This document shows, in pieces, positions 42,758-55,079 of a DNA stretch of 64,000 nucleotides. The notes under the pieces are model-generated. The model had not been told where the DNA came from. It made no database searches and was given only the letters and a program-made list of their open reading frames with translations. A program made the position numbers and the translations under genes. Within the stretch, counting starts at the first letter, position 1. Each line of letters opens with the position of its first letter. Source of the DNA: Zopfochytrium polystomum. Its lineage: Eukaryota > Chytridiomycota > Chytridiomycetes > Chytridiales > Chytridiaceae. The stretch covers positions 62,001-126,000 of the forward strand of contig JAIVFJ010000018.1 of the NCBI GenBank assembly GCA_025765615.1, written 5' to 3'.

Positions 42758-44565
42758 CTACACCGCCGCCTGCGCCGCCGCCACAAGCTCGCCAACGCGC
42801 CCCGCCACGACCGACGGCACCCGCGGCACGGTCCGCACGGTCTCCCACCCTCCCCGCGCCGCGAGGTCCACGCACACCGACAACGACACGGGCCGCGGGC
42901 CGGCCGCTTTTGGCGCGACGAGCAGCAGCCCGGCGCGAACCCCGCCGCCAACCTCTCCTGCGTCACCGTCGCCGTCGCCAGCAGCGGGCGCGTACCGCCT
43001 CGCGGCGCTCGCGGAGACCGTGGCCGGCGGTGACACGCCGGGGAGGGCCTCGACGCGGACAAGCACCGCGGCGGGGCGCGGGGGCGCGGCGGCGGCGGCG
43101 GCGGCGGAGGTCGGGGCGGGGCCGGCGGCGGCGGCGGCGGCGGCGGCGGGTAGGGCGACGTCGGCGGCGGCGGCGGCGCCGCAGAAGCGGTCGGCGTCGT
43201 CGTCGTCGTCGGCGCTGCTGTTGCCGCCGAGGAGGGTTGCAGCGGGCGGGGCCGGGTTCGCGCGGAGCGGGGTCGCGGCGGCGAGGAAGCCGCGGCGGAG
43301 GGCGGCGGGGAGGGGTGGTGGTTGTAGCGTGGTTGAAGCGGCGGCGGAGGCGGCGAGGCGGGCGGCGAGGTCTAGGGCGCCGGCAGCGCGGCGCTTGTCG
43401 ACGAGGACGACGGCGCCCCAGGCGGGTGTCGAGTCGTTGTCGTCGTCGTTGTCGTCGTCGTCGGCGGTGTCGGAAGCGGCGGCGACGGACCAGACGCGTG
43501 GCTCGACGGCGACGACGGCGGGCGCGGGGTCCCAGAGGACGGCAGCGGCGGGGGAGGATGGGGATGGTGGTGTCGTGCTGGAGTCGAGCGGGCCGCGGCG
43601 GCGGAGCTGGTGGAGGAGTTGCGGGACGGTGAGTTGCTCCTGCTGCTGCTGCTGCACTTGGTGGGGCGGGCGGAGGAGCGCGTCAAAGAGGACGGTGGGG
43701 GTCGCGGAGGGGCACAAAGGCGCGGTGCGGGAGGGACAGCGCGTCGTCGAGGAAGAGGACTTGCTCGTACGGCGCGGACAGCATGGCGTTGATTTTCGCA
43801 GCGGCGGCCTTGGCGGGGGCGATTGGGACCGGCGTGAGTCCGGCGGCCCTGCAGATACAGTAAAATAGCACGTCAGCGAAAAGAAATTTCCCGAGCATCG
43901 TGATAAAAAGGGGAAAACCTTACGTTACGCGCTCAAGGAAAGGCCTGTCCGGTGCCGCAGAGTCGTGCACAAACGCATACGCGAGCGGCAAGTGGGATGC
44001 GCCGACGGCGTCCAAGTCCCGCCTGAGGCGGGCGGCCGCGTCCAGGGCGGCGTCGACGCCCTGCAGCGGGTCGCGGTCGCTGCCTCCAAACACGACGACC
44101 CCACGCATCGACGACGAGCCAGCTGCTGAATGTTGCTGCCTCACGCCGCCGCCGCCGATGGCGGGCCGCTGCCGATGCGCGGCAGCGACGTTGACGCTGC
44201 TTTCGAACGGGGACGACGAGGACGGAGGCGTCGTTGAGGAGGAGGAGGAGGAGGAAAGCTTGCTGTAAGTCGAGGCGTCCCGCAGCTGTTTCCCCCCCGC
44301 GCACTTTCCGGGCAGGAGCAGCAGCGAAAAACGATTGCGGGTGGAGCAGGGCGACGACGACGACGACGATGGCGGCGGTGACGACGGCTGCGGCGCGGAA
44401 AAAGGGACCTGGGCGTGTTGTAGTTGTTGTTCTCCGAGGCGGCTGTTGTTCTCGATGTGATTGAGTAGCTGCCGGCTGTAGTGCGTTCTGGTGCTCTGAC
44501 GTCGTCGGCGGCGGCGGCGGCGGGATGCCCTTCTCGAGGCATTCGCAAGTGGAGGGCGCGATCAT
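42758..44565 (-). CDS. GT71-type alpha-mannosyltransferase (MNN1-like), frame-interrupted
   Basis: Type II membrane protein plan for Golgi glycosylation: short cytosolic N-terminus, one TM helix (AAAVVTAAIVVVVVALL), Ser/Gly-rich stem, then a catalytic region with RGVVVFGGSDRD, LRRDLDAVGASHLPLAYAFV, and KINAMLSAPYEQVLFLDD leading to PLRDPTVLFDALL. The last is the hallmark region of GT71 enzymes, which add alpha-mannose to glycans. A 75-bp GT-AG intron (43849-43923) is clear. The frame is continuous only if one base is dropped from a G7 run (near 44300) and one from a C5 run (near 43700). The C-terminal 250 residues are Ala-rich and hardly conserved-looking. Confidence 0.6.
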
Positions 44566-45515
44566 GCCGGCGTGTGTGTGTGTGCGTGTGTGTGTCTGTG
44601 CTTGCGGTTGAGGAGGGTATTTTCAGTCCAGCTAGTTCCGGTGGGTTAAGAGTGAGTGGGTAAGTGTATTGTGTGCAATGTGTGTGGGCGTGGTGACACT
44701 GCGCCAGTTCAAGTGAGAGAGAGAGAGAGAGGGGCGAGAGAGAGAGAGAGAGAGTGAGAGTGTGTGTGCGTATGTGTGTGTGTGAATGTGTGGGAGGGAG
44801 GGTGCCGCCTTGGTGGGGGTTTAAGTACTTGGACGCGACGCAATGTGGTCGCGGCCGGGAGAGACAGAGAGACTGACTCAGAGAGCGAAAGACAGACCGA
44901 GCGAGAGAGAGACAGACAGACAGACAGACAGTCAGTCAGACAGACAGTCAGACAGACAGACATCCGGCCAGTTCGGCTTGTCTTGGCGTCATCCACGCCC
45001 GACGGCTCTCTCGGCGGAGCTTGGCAGAGGGGAAAAAAATTGGGAAATAGAAACAACAGGGGCGCATGTTTTTCATTTCTTGTTTCAACGACACGCAAAG
45101 GGAGAGCGACAGACGAAAGAGACCAAGAAGTGTGAGAGATGGAGAGAGAGAGAGAGAGAGAGAGCGAGAGGGAGAGGGAGAGAGAGAGGGAGAGAGGGAC
45201 TGACACTGGGAGACAGAGACAGAGAGAAAGTAGGAAAAAGGAATGAAAGAACTTCCGGCATTTGGCCGGTGCCCAAAGTGTGTCCCAACGAGCCAAGAAG
45301 TCCAGAGTGACAGAGAGATAGAGTGAGAGACTGAGAGAGACTGAGCGAGAGAGAGCGAGAGAGAGAGACAGAGACTGAGATAAATTGAGATATAGATAGA
45401 ACAAAGAGAAGGAAGTCCGGTGTTTGGAATGACCCGGCTTGGCGCACTGCTCCCTGTCTCTCTCTCTGTCTCTCTCGCTCTCTCTCTCTCTGTCACTCTC
45501 TCTCTCTCTCTCTTG

Positions 45516-45546
<31 letters not shown>

Positions 45547-45560
45547 TCTTTTTCGCAACT
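44566..45560. repeat. GT- and GA/CT-rich simple-sequence region
   Basis: GT runs at 44574-44600 and 44758-44795, GA- and GACA-rich stretches 44716-45400, CT-rich 45455-45545. The long Arg/Glu and Leu/Ser frames here are products of the repeats. Unique pieces such as 45240-45300 and 45395-45440 resemble each other and may be old duplications. Confidence 0.85.
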
Positions 45561-46400
45561 CCACCTCACGCCCTCTCGGCCATCCAAGACTGACCTCCGC
45601 AAAGTCCCAGCAACTTGTGAAAGAAAAAAACACGAAATTGCGGGGAACCCTTCAAGGGGATCACCGTACCGCCACGCGAAAACCGAAAAATGGTCGAAAG
45701 GGAGGGGAATTTGCGACAACCAAGGAATTAGCTTTGAAGCAATTGCTCGACGCGCTTTTTGTCAAAGAATGAATAATTATGGAAGACTCACTCCACTTAG
45801 GCGGGGACACAGTGAGGGAGGCCAGGAGGGGTGGCTGTGTGTGGTGGAGTGTGTGGTGGAATGTGGGGTCGGCGGGTGACCAGGGCTTTGGGTACAGCAA
45901 GGCGGATGGATGCATGCGCGTTGGGAGTGGCGGGGGCCAGGGCGTTGAACGTCCGGCCGCTGTGCCAAAAAAAGGGAGAATATAAACTGGGAACGGTACA
46001 CAAGACGTTCGAGCCAAACGACAAATATGTAAAGAGCGTAAAAGCGCAAGATTCGCGGCGTTCCGGGTCAATAAGAACCAAATGGCAAGGGCTGCGGCCT
46101 GTGACAGGTTATCTTGGTTTTCTCGCCCTCCCTCACAATGTTGCTTGCTGGTGACGACCGGAACCGTGCCACACATCTCAGGGTTTTCGGTTATTTATTG
46201 CCCCCATGCCCAACACACCGAATTTGTCCAACCTCCCCCACAACCCGCGCACCTCCCCCTCCTGCGCACACACAACTTCCCCTCACGGAAACGACGGCGC
46301 CTCGGTCTCTGGCGCGACCACAACAAGCACAGCCCGATCGGCGGCGTCCCCGGCGCCGCCACGGCCGGCGCGGTGGTGATGGTAGTTGCGGTGGTACGCG
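45561..46400. other. Intergenic, no supported gene
   Basis: Moderate-GC sequence; overlapping short frames on both strands around 45660-46180 have no motif. Probably the 3' flank of the 8-TM gene. Confidence 0.4.
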
Positions 46401-47450
46401 TCAATCTTCCCGACGGCGGGGGTGGTACACGGTAAACACAATCCCGATCACCCACATGAGCACAACGTCCCCGCCGACGACGTGATGCACATTCGTATTC
46501 CCCTGCGTCCCGGCGACGCTGTCGACCATCATGGCGAACCCGTGAAAGAATCCCATGAGCGCGAGGAACTCTGCAAAGAGGACGCAGTCCGGGTCGTAGA
46601 TGCGGTGCCAGGTCGCGAGGAGGAAGAAGACGGCGGGGAGGAAGAAGGCGCAGATGAGGCTCTCGGGCGGGGTGAGGACTTTGGGGTCCGGGTACGGGAG
46701 CCAGCGGAAGGCGAGCCCGATGCCCGGTTGGAGGAGGCCGAGGACGGAGGCGAAGAGGAGGGCGAGGAAGAGCGCGAAGTAGGCGGCGGGGCGCGGGGCG
46801 GTGGGGCGCAGGAGGCGCGCGTGGAAGGCGCGGAGGGTGGAATAGGCGCGGCGGGCGAGTGCGGGACGGGTCGCCGGTTGCGGTGGGGATGAGGTCGTCG
46901 CCGTTGACGAGGGCGGCGCGGGCCGTGCGGCGGCGGCGGCGGCGACGACGCGCGGGTCAGCGAGGCGGAGGACGGCGAGGGCGAGGCCGATGAGGAGAAA
47001 GTAGAAGCCGCCGGCGGCAAAGGCCGGGTCCGGGTTCAGGGTGACGGCGTAGTTGTAGAGGAGGATGAGGGCGCCGGCGAGGGATATCATGGCGGCGCCA
47101 AAGCCGATGAGGATGAGGTGCGGCGGCGGCGGCGGGCGGCGGCCGAGGCTGCTGTCGCGGAGACTGCTGCTGGTGCTGTCGGCGGCGGGGTGGTGCGACG
47201 GAAGCAGCGGCTGCGGAAGCGAATTGGGCGGCGCGGGGATGAAGGACGCGCGGGTGCAGGCGATGGCGTAGGCGTAGACGACGGCGAGGAACATGTTCTG
47301 GGTGGCGAGGTGCGGGTCGACGGGGTCGGTGAGGGCGACGTGGCCGCGGCCGACGACCAGGGCGACGGCGGGGACGACGACGAGCCACACGAAGGCGGTG
47401 CGCAGAAAGAAGTGCTGCGCGGCGGGCACGGCGGTGGCGGCGGCGAGCAT
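46401..47450 (-). CDS. Eight-TM membrane protein, family not recognised
   Basis: Unspliced 349-aa frame from MLAAATAVPAAQHFF. The open frame extends 119 codons further upstream, but that part is Thr/Pro/His low-complexity and crosses a CAA/TTG repeat, so the internal Met is preferred. About eight hydrophobic helices: AFVWLVVVPAVALVV, NMFLAVVYAYAIA, LILIGFGAAMISLAGALILL, FYFLLIGLALAVLRL, YFALFLALLFASVLGLL, ICAFFLPAVFFLLATW, LFAEFLALMGFFHGFAMMV, DVVLMWVIGIVFTVYH. Conserved-looking polar spots: WHRIYDPDC and NTNVHHVVGGD. I do not recognise it; a transporter or receptor-like protein is possible. GC-rich codons match its neighbours. Confidence 0.7.
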   Translation of the reverse strand: MLAAATAVPAAQHFFLRTAFVWLVVVPAVALVVGRGHVALTDPVDPHLATQNMFLAVVYAYAIACTRASFIPAPPNSLPQPLLPSHHPAADSTSSSLRDSSLGRRPPPPPHLILIGFGAAMISLAGALILLYNYAVTLNPDPAFAAGGFYFLLIGLALAVLRLADPRVVAAAAAARPAPPSSTATTSSPPQPATRPALARRAYSTLRAFHARLLRPTAPRPAAYFALFLALLFASVLGLLQPGIGLAFRWLPYPDPKVLTPPESLICAFFLPAVFFLLATWHRIYDPDCVLFAEFLALMGFFHGFAMMVDSVAGTQGNTNVHHVVGGDVVLMWVIGIVFTVYHPRRRED

Positions 47451-48708
47451 TAGTATTACGGGGTTTGTCGTGGGTGTTGTTGTTGTTGTTGTTGTTGTTG
47501 TTGGTGTATGTTGTCCTGTTTGGAGTCGGCGACCGAGAGTGAGGTATGGAAGACAGCGTGGGACAGAGTTAGAGAGAACGCGAGTTGGAGGGAGGGGTGG
47601 CAGAGAGTAGAGAGGGGGAGAGAGAGTGGGGGGAGATATAAAGTGTGTGTGTGTTTGTGTCTGTTTGTGTGTGTGTGTGTTGCCGTTTCTTTCGGGCTTG
47701 CAACTGGCGAGAAATACGCAAACCGTTTGCGCGGCACGAAGAAAAAGCAGAAGAAAAAGGAAAGTCCAGTCGATCGGATCGGGGAGACGCGGATCGGGCC
47801 TGGCCATGCGGATGGGGGTCTTGTGGGTGGGTGGGTTGGGGCGCGAGAAAAAAAAAGTGTGTTGCGCGTCACCTATTTCATGTAATACTAATGCACCTCA
47901 ACCCGGGCGGCGGCGCACTCGGCGCGTGCAAAATTATGGCATAAATACCGCGAAACGCATCGCCCGTGCTGCAAGGCCCGCCCCCCCACCCCGGCCGCAC
48001 GGGAAGAGTGGGCATCGTCCAGTGGATTGACTCCCACCACCGATCATCCCTAATAGACGCAGGGCTCAACGTTGGGAACAATGAATCAATCTCACGCACA
48101 TTTCTCCGCCAACCGCGCGCCTGTTCGCTGGTTTCCCCCCACGCTTCGCGGATTATTTCGTCCAGCGGAGCGGAAAATCTGGTCGTGAAGCGTGTGTTGT
48201 GCAATCGCATTGTTGGAGAGAGAAGAGAGACAGAGAGACAAGAGCGAGAGCGAGAGAGAGACAGAGGCCCAGCTCAAAACGCGCAAGAGCCGTGTTGGGA
48301 ATTTCTCCGCCGCCCAAGCTGCCCACAACTCCATCACCGTTGCGTGTCCCGCCCTTGCTCACAACAAAACTCCTCCTCGCGACGGAAACTGTGCCGCGCC
48401 AGCAATCCCTTTTCTTACTCAAAAGTCGAAACAGTCGGTCAAACAAGCAATTTACACTTAGCCAACCGAAAGAAAGGCCGGGCACTCTGCAACAACTTTC
48501 TTTACTTGACTCGATAACATTTGACGTGGACAGCCTTGCCACCTTCCAAAAATAGTTCCAATGGAGATATAATATAATATAAACAACAAAGCTCTTTATT
48601 CGTGCAGTACTTTGCTTGTGCTTGGGAGGCGAAATGAAACTGTTTTGAAATGACCGACGGCAAGCCAACTTTCCGAGACAATAAGTTATCATCCATGTGT
48701 ACGCAGTC
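47451..48708. other. Intergenic with simple repeats
   Basis: (TTG)n at 47476-47503, a GT run near 47644-47680 and a GAGA run at 48217-48265. No frame with family features; includes the promoter side of the 8-TM gene. Confidence 0.5.
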
Positions 48709-48995
48709 ATCTCTGAGTGAGGTGGAAGAAGTGAAGGAGGTGGAGATACTGTAAATGGTTGTGGCCTGGCCTTTCTCCTGAAATTGGAGAGGTAGAAAAA
48801 GAGTCAGAAAAAAGAAATTCTCTGCAACGAATATGGATTTTCTAATGATCACATGCCATAAAGCCTGACTTGGGGGGAGGGGGTGTAACCTTATCTATAA
48901 TTGTCCGCTTGGTCCCGCTATCTCCACAGTATCTAAGAGCGCAAGCCAGTGTCTGGGTTCGCATTGGTGATAGTTTGCTCTCGCGATATGTCAAT
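48709..48995 (-). repeat. Ancient, highly diverged family B copy
   Basis: Collinear patches match family B: CTCTGAGTGAGGTGGAAG, TCTCCTGAAATTGGAGAG, TCTATAATTGTCCGC, AGCGCAAGCCAG, CGCATTGGTGATAGTTTGCT. Much more diverged than the other copies and the only one inside the GC-rich block. Confidence 0.6.
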
Positions 48996-49930
48996 TGTTG
49001 TTGTGTTTTTGTTTTTTTAATTTTATTTTCCGATTTGGACTGGAGGAAAGGCCCCACAAAGCGGTGACTTCATTCTTCTTTTCTGCCTCTGGGTAAGTGC
49101 AGAGCTGCCTTCACTAGTTGCGCGACTTTCAGGTACTTTGACTTTCCCTTTGCTTAAATCGTGCCACTGGTTCTTTATATTTCCAAGTATTTCTTCGCAC
49201 TGGCTGTTTTTGCAACGCCAATGAAAAGTCGGGGAGGAAATTTGCGAATAGAGAAGACCCAAGACTTGAAGCCCGCCTTCCGCTGCCTCATCTTGCCATC
49301 GCCGTTCATCTCATCCCATCCCTTCCCATCCAGGGATTTCTGTGCAGCGTTTGAGGTGTAGGTTTCAAATCGATACAATTTTACAATAATTGGCCCACAT
49401 TGTGTATCGGATTCAAATACCCACACACATACCGTATTACAATTGCAATAATGCGGTTTATGTGAGTTTCGTGGTTATTTTATTTCTTCCTTTTTTTTTT
49501 TTTTTTTTTTTTTTACTGCAAGGTGCCCGAATTCTCAAGAAAGTCAGTTGCGCCGCTGGTCCTTCTCACTTGATTAGTTTTTTTTTTGTGGTTCGATCTC
49601 CACCAAATTTGTCGGTCGCTTTCGCACAACAGGCTGGCTGCAAAAAAAAAAACGCGGCACAGACTTTCCAACCAGCAAAGAACGACGCGCGCTGCGTTTT
49701 CGCCCGGGATCGCCCGCCCACCACCACCACCAGCCCCTCTCTCGGTTCACCCCCCCGCTTCATCGCACGGAAGAGAGATCTTTTGCCTTTCCATAAGCGA
49801 CCCCGATCGACCGATCGGGCTACCCCACTGCTGGATCTCGGGTTCTTCCCCCTGCGATCTCGCCGCCGCGCGCAACAACTGACTGAACTCGCGCTTCGCC
49901 CGGACCCGCACCCAGCCAGGAAGCACACAA

Positions 49931-49981
<51 letters not shown>

Positions 49982-50037
49982 AAAACCGCACTCACAACCC
50001 AAACGACCGCCTCCACAGCTAAAGGAGAAAATAAAAA
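48996..50037 (+). other. Upstream region of the V-ATPase c gene
   Basis: No gene supported. Contains poly-T (49491-49514) and an (AC)n microsatellite (49938-49980) about 60-100 bp before the start codon. Confidence 0.55.
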
Positions 50038-50916
50038 ATGTCGTCCACCGACCGCTGCCCCGCGTTTGCGCCGTTTTTCGGGATGGCGGGCGCCGCCTTT
50101 GCCATGATTTTCTCGGCGATGGGCGCCGCGTACGGCACCGCAAAGTCGGGCATCGGGATCGCGGGAATCGGCACGTTCAAGCCTGACTTGTGAGTGATAA
50201 AAGGCGGGGTTTTGATGAGGACTGTTTTTGTTAGGCCTTTTTTTTTCTGATTTTTTTTCTGCTTCATTTATTTATTTCTGGACGGGTGGGAGAGTTGTGC
50301 GTGTGCTGGCTGTGAGCAAGAGGGTTGCGGGTGAAGATGAGCTTGGCGCTTGAACTTCGTGTGCGGACTTAAGCGCATTCAGCTTAAATTAGCTGACACT
50401 GTCTTCTTTTATCTTCACCATCCTTCCTCGTACTGCTCAGGATGATGAAATCTCTGATTCCGGTTGTCATGGGCTGGTGAGTAGTATGTTTCATCTGCTT
50501 TTTGCTTTTGTTTTCTGTCATTTTTTGGTTTCTGTTTTGTTTTGTTATTTTTTTTTCCCGGTTGAAGTCCTCCCGTTCGTCCTTCCACCTCTGACGCGCT
50601 CTTCTCCGCAGGTATCATTGCGGTGTACGGCCTCGTGGTGGCTGTGCTCGTGGCGAACGACATCTCGCCCAAGAACCCGTACTCGCTGTTTTCAGGGTTC
50701 GTGCACCTCGGTGCAGGCATGTCGACCGGCTTTGCAGGGTTGGCGGCGGGCTACGCGATCGGCGTGGTGGGCGACGCCGGGGTGCGCGGGTACCTGTACC
50801 AGCCGCGCATGTTTGTCGGGATGGTGCTGATCCTCATTTTCGCCGAGGTACTGGGCCTATACGGATTGATTGTCAGCTTGATTTTGAACACAAAGGCAAA
50901 GTCGGAGTGCATTTGA
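50038..50916 (+). CDS. VMA3: V-type H+-ATPase 16-kDa proteolipid subunit c
   Basis: Three exons (50038-50189, 50441-50476, 50612-50916), about 163 aa. Subunit c forms the rotating membrane ring of the vacuolar proton pump. Sequence is textbook: [69 protein letters not shown], four TM helices, and the proton-carrying Glu in [13 protein letters not shown]. The start is the ATG after AAATAAAAA. Exon 2 ends ATGGGCTG|GTGAGT, whereas the conserved VVMAGII needs ATGGCTG: one G too many in a G3 run. In such a conserved, normally essential gene this suggests a sequence error, or a GC donor four bases earlier that would delete the Ala. Confidence 0.93.
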
Positions 50917-51767
50917 AGCGGGGGTGGGGAGGCGTTCGGGCTATGGGTTCGCGACGGGGAGGAAGTTTTAGCCTTTGCTGGAGTTGCTGGCCGGGGCGAG
51001 AGGGGGTGCGGGGAGACGCAAGACGGAAGGGAGGGAGCTAAGGAACGCGGAGGTGGCAATCGCGCTTGGTGGCAGTTCTTTTTTTTTTTTTTTTGTTCTT
51101 TCTTTTTTTTTCTCACTGTTTCCCGTTCCTCTCTCAAGCCACCACTCCTGTCCCCCTTCTCCTGTGTAACAGCGAATCCTCCGCGCGAGTGCATTCCCTG
51201 TCGTAGTGGGGGTGTTTCTCTCTCTGTCTTTCACTCTCACACAGTCTCTTGCACAAGAACACACGCTGCCCCGTCTCTCTCTCTCTCCTTCTCTCTCTCT
51301 CCTTCTTTGTTCTTCTTCTCTTCCTATCGCAGTGAAATACACTCAAAAACACTGTAATCGCAGTGAAGTAGCGGTGTGATGTGTGAGTACGTACAGTAAA
51401 TATTGAGAAAAAGGGCGATCTCCAAAAAAAAAAAAAGTAAATAAATAAATTCAGACAGAAACCCACGAAGTTCCAAAGAAAAGTGAAGGCAATAAATATT
51501 AATAAAGCAGAAAGGAAATAAGGGCGTGCCTTTGGTTGGGTTGGCTGGCTGACAAGTCCAACTACAAGTGGTTGTTTTGTGTCCGATCTCGTCGTCCTTC
51601 GTCGAGAACTCATTCATTGTTCTAGCCGTCGTCGACGTCGTCGTTCCTTCTCCTCCCTCCCTCCCTCCATCCACTCATTCATATTCACCCGTAACCCCGC
51701 CCCCCCCCCCCCCCCCCTCCCCCCCCCCCCCCCCCATCCCACGGCGGATTCAGCACCACCACCAGCC
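50917..51767 (+). other. Intergenic with homopolymers and a C-tract before the PDE gene
   Basis: Poly-T and T-rich 51079-51112, TCTC-rich 51216-51300, and an almost pure C-tract at about 51698-51735 (with single T and G interruptions) only 33 bp before the PDE start codon. No coding frame supported upstream of 51768. Confidence 0.6.
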
Positions 51768-54700
51768 ATGGAGCAGCGACACCGGCAGAGGCAGCAGAAC
51801 CACCAGCAGCAACTTGGAACCGCCCCTGCCGACGCCGCCCCCCAGGAACCGCACCAGCACCAGCAGCAGCAGCAGCAGCACTCGCCCCAGCAGCGCCACG
51901 GCCGCCGGAAAAAGTCGAAAGCAAAGTCGTTGCTGTCGTCGCCGCCGTTGTCGGCGTCGTCATCCTCGCCATCGCCGTCCCCGTTTCCAACTCCCGCATC
52001 GTCCGCATCAAAGCCCCTCTTCACCGCTGCAGATGGCACGCCGTTGCCGCATCAATCAGCAGTGCTGGGCCCACCCGGATCGCCGGGGCCCGCCGCATCG
52101 TCTTCATCATCATCTTTCCCGTCGCCGTCGTTCCCGCAATCGCCTCTCGCTCCACCGTCCTCATCGTCGTGGTGGTGGCGCCGGATCCTGGGCCATCCCA
52201 GGACGGACGACACTCCGCAGATGGTGCGGCCCAACGGCAGGTCACTGTCGCTTGCGTACCTGCAGGACACCCTGCCGTTCTTTAGCGAGGAGCCCGTCGA
52301 GGGATCCCTGCGCACCGCGATCGACTCTCACGTGCACGCCGCCCTTCGGGTCAAGCACGCAAAGTTTTCGCCCGTCTCGCTTGGATTCAAGAATGCGTTC
52401 GTCGAGGAGGACTACCGGGAGTACTTTTGGTCGAGGATGCAGGTCCGGTGGCAGTGGTTTGTCGTCATTGGGAGTCTGGTCTTTTGCTTGTTCCAGGCGA
52501 TGGCGAGCTTCAGCAGTCTGCAAGGTGAGAGACGCTTCTTCTCCACTTTCTTCATTCTCATTGTTGACCAACGCAGTTGAGGAGAGAGTCTTTGAGGATT
52601 GGCGCATCCTGATGGCTTCGCTGTCGGCGCCCTTGGTCCTGATTAGCTCCGCGCCGCTTTGGATGCCCCAGGACTGGATGCTGCGATGGGTTCATCGCCT
52701 GTCGTTGCTCTTTCTGCTGATTGTCGCCCCAGCAGCCGCCATCGCGCGCAACCTCCATTCCAACTCCGACGGTGCCATGTCCCGCTCGGTCACCACGCCC
52801 TTTTACATTGTATGCCTCGTCTCGACGGTCTTCTTCCTCCGCCTTCGCTTCGTGCACACCCTCGTCTGTACCCTGATTGCGGCGCCGACTTGGTTCGTAC
52901 TTTTCTGTCGCGATGTCTGGGCGACGTCCGAGTCGCACGTCCAATACGCCTTGGCGGGCTCCTCACTGGTCTGCGCGTGCATCCTCATTTGCTTTATGGC
53001 GTACGACACGGAGCGGTCAATGCGCACGCGGTACCTGTCGGACAGCCGCTTCATCTCGATCACGCGGAACCTGCAGTCGCAGCTGGACGGCCTCGAGCGC
53101 TCACTCCTCGCGGCGGCGGGGAAGGGCGGCCTGACCCCCGCCGACTTGGACTCTCCGTTGGAGAAGGCCATGCTGGCTGTGCGCAGCTTGATCATGGACC
53201 AGAGCGTGAAGGACGAGCACAAGGCCGTGTTGGACGTCGTGATGGCGTGCCTAAGCAGCCCCAACTTGCTCGCGCCAGACTTGGACATTCAGGTGCAAAA
53301 GGGACAGGTGTCGGTCGACGACGAACAAGAGGTGAGATAGACTTTGAGATAGACTTTGGCACTGGTGGCGAAACGGGTTTCGTCTCAATTCCCGTCTATT
53401 TCTTATTCCATTGATCGCTAAACGACGCAATGCATTCATTCTCTTGCAGAAATGGCTCTTTCACGAAATCGCCCGGAGAAAAGGTATGGACGGAGACGGT
53501 CAGATGCAGTTTGTTCCGGAGCGAGACGAGTCCCTGATGGGCTCGCCGATGACCGCCCTGGACTTTGTGTCTCCCGCCGCGGAGCCGCTGGAGCTCGAGT
53601 CCCACTCCCGCAGAGGCTCCGTCGTCGCCGCGGTCGCCGCCGCGATACCAACGCTCAATCTTGAGTCGTCGTACGTGGGAGATTTGATATCGTCGAATGC
53701 CGTTTCGGCTCTGCTCGGTCGAACGCTCGAGTTTGATTTCCCGATTTTCGAGTTTTTCGACGCGTGCAGAGGTCACCCGCTTCTCGCGCTGACCCACCAT
53801 TTGTGCGTGTCGAGCGGACTGACCAGTCGACTGGCGATCAACGAGGAACTGTTTATGAACTGCATGGCCACAATCGAGAGCGGCTACCAATCTCACTTGC
53901 CCTGTAAGTTTTGGTCTTTTCTTGTGTTTTGTGCTTCCGTGGACTGAATTTCTTTTTCGTCCACCTTGATCACTTTGCGACGATAGTTCACAACTGCCTA
54001 CACGCGGCGGACGTCCTTCACTGCATCAACTACCTGGTCCACAAACCATCCATAAGACCGATATTCGGGGACCTAGAACTTCTCGCAATATACATTGCGG
54101 CGGCGATCCACGACTTTGACCACCCCGGCGTGGGCAACGGGTTCCTTGTCGCCTCTGGCGACCGCAAGGCGCTCTTGTACAACGACAAGTCGGTGCTGGA
54201 GAACTACCACTGCTCGGCCGCCTTTGAGGTCATGTCGCGGCCGCAGTGCTCGTTCCTGAGCACTCTGGACCAGACGGACTACAAAGTTGTGCGGGAGTGC
54301 GTCATTGACATGGTGCTGGCGACGGACTTGTCGCAGCACTTTGCCGTGCTGACCATGTTCAAGAAGAAGGTGCTCACCGCGGACAAGTTTGACCCGACCA
54401 GCACGCGCGAAGATCGAATGCTTATAATGCAAATGTGGGTGTCTGGACATTACGTTTATTTTTTTTCTGTTCTGCCTTGTGTCGGCTGACCGGATTTCGA
54501 TTCTTGCAGGATGATGAAATGCTCTGACGTATCCAACCCAACCAAAGCATGGCCCGAGTACAGCCGCTGGATCGACCGGATATGCCAGGAGTGGTACCTT
54601 CAAGGTGACCGCGAAAAGGCGCTCGGTCTCCCAGTGAGCCCGTTCATGAACCGCGACAGTCCGAGCGCCAACAACCCAGCCTCGGCGCAAAGCGGCTTCA

Positions 54701-55047
54701 TCAACTTTATCGTTGCGCCGCTCTTTGACGCGTTTGGGACCTGGGCGGACACGTCCGAGATCATGTGCGGGCTGGAACGGAACCGAGCGCGCTGGCAGGC
54801 GGCCATCTCGGCGCAAAAGCAACAGGAGCTGCAAAAGCAGGAGCAAGACGAGCAGCAGCAGCAGCAGCAGCCGCACGACGCCTCGGCGACCGGAGGCAAT
54901 TCGCCTCTTCACCAGCACCACCCAACCCACCACCACCAGCAGCAGCACTTTGGCGGCCGATCGCCGTCGCTGCTGGTGCTCGACCGCCGGCCGTCGCTGC
55001 AGCCGTCGCTGCTTTCGGGGACCCCGCGCAACCGCCAGCCAACGCCG

Positions 55048-55079
<32 letters not shown>

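Noticed and set aside
42256..43632. 458-codon plus-strand Arg-rich frame
   Set aside because: Antisense to the GT71 gene; a GC-rich shadow.
44709..45719. 336-codon minus-strand frame rich in Leu/Ser and Arg/Glu
   Set aside because: It follows GA/CT and GT simple repeats; no complexity, no splice or start context.
49390..50022. 210-codon frame upstream of V-ATPase c
   Set aside because: Crosses poly-T and (AC)n runs and lies in the 5' flank; no motif.
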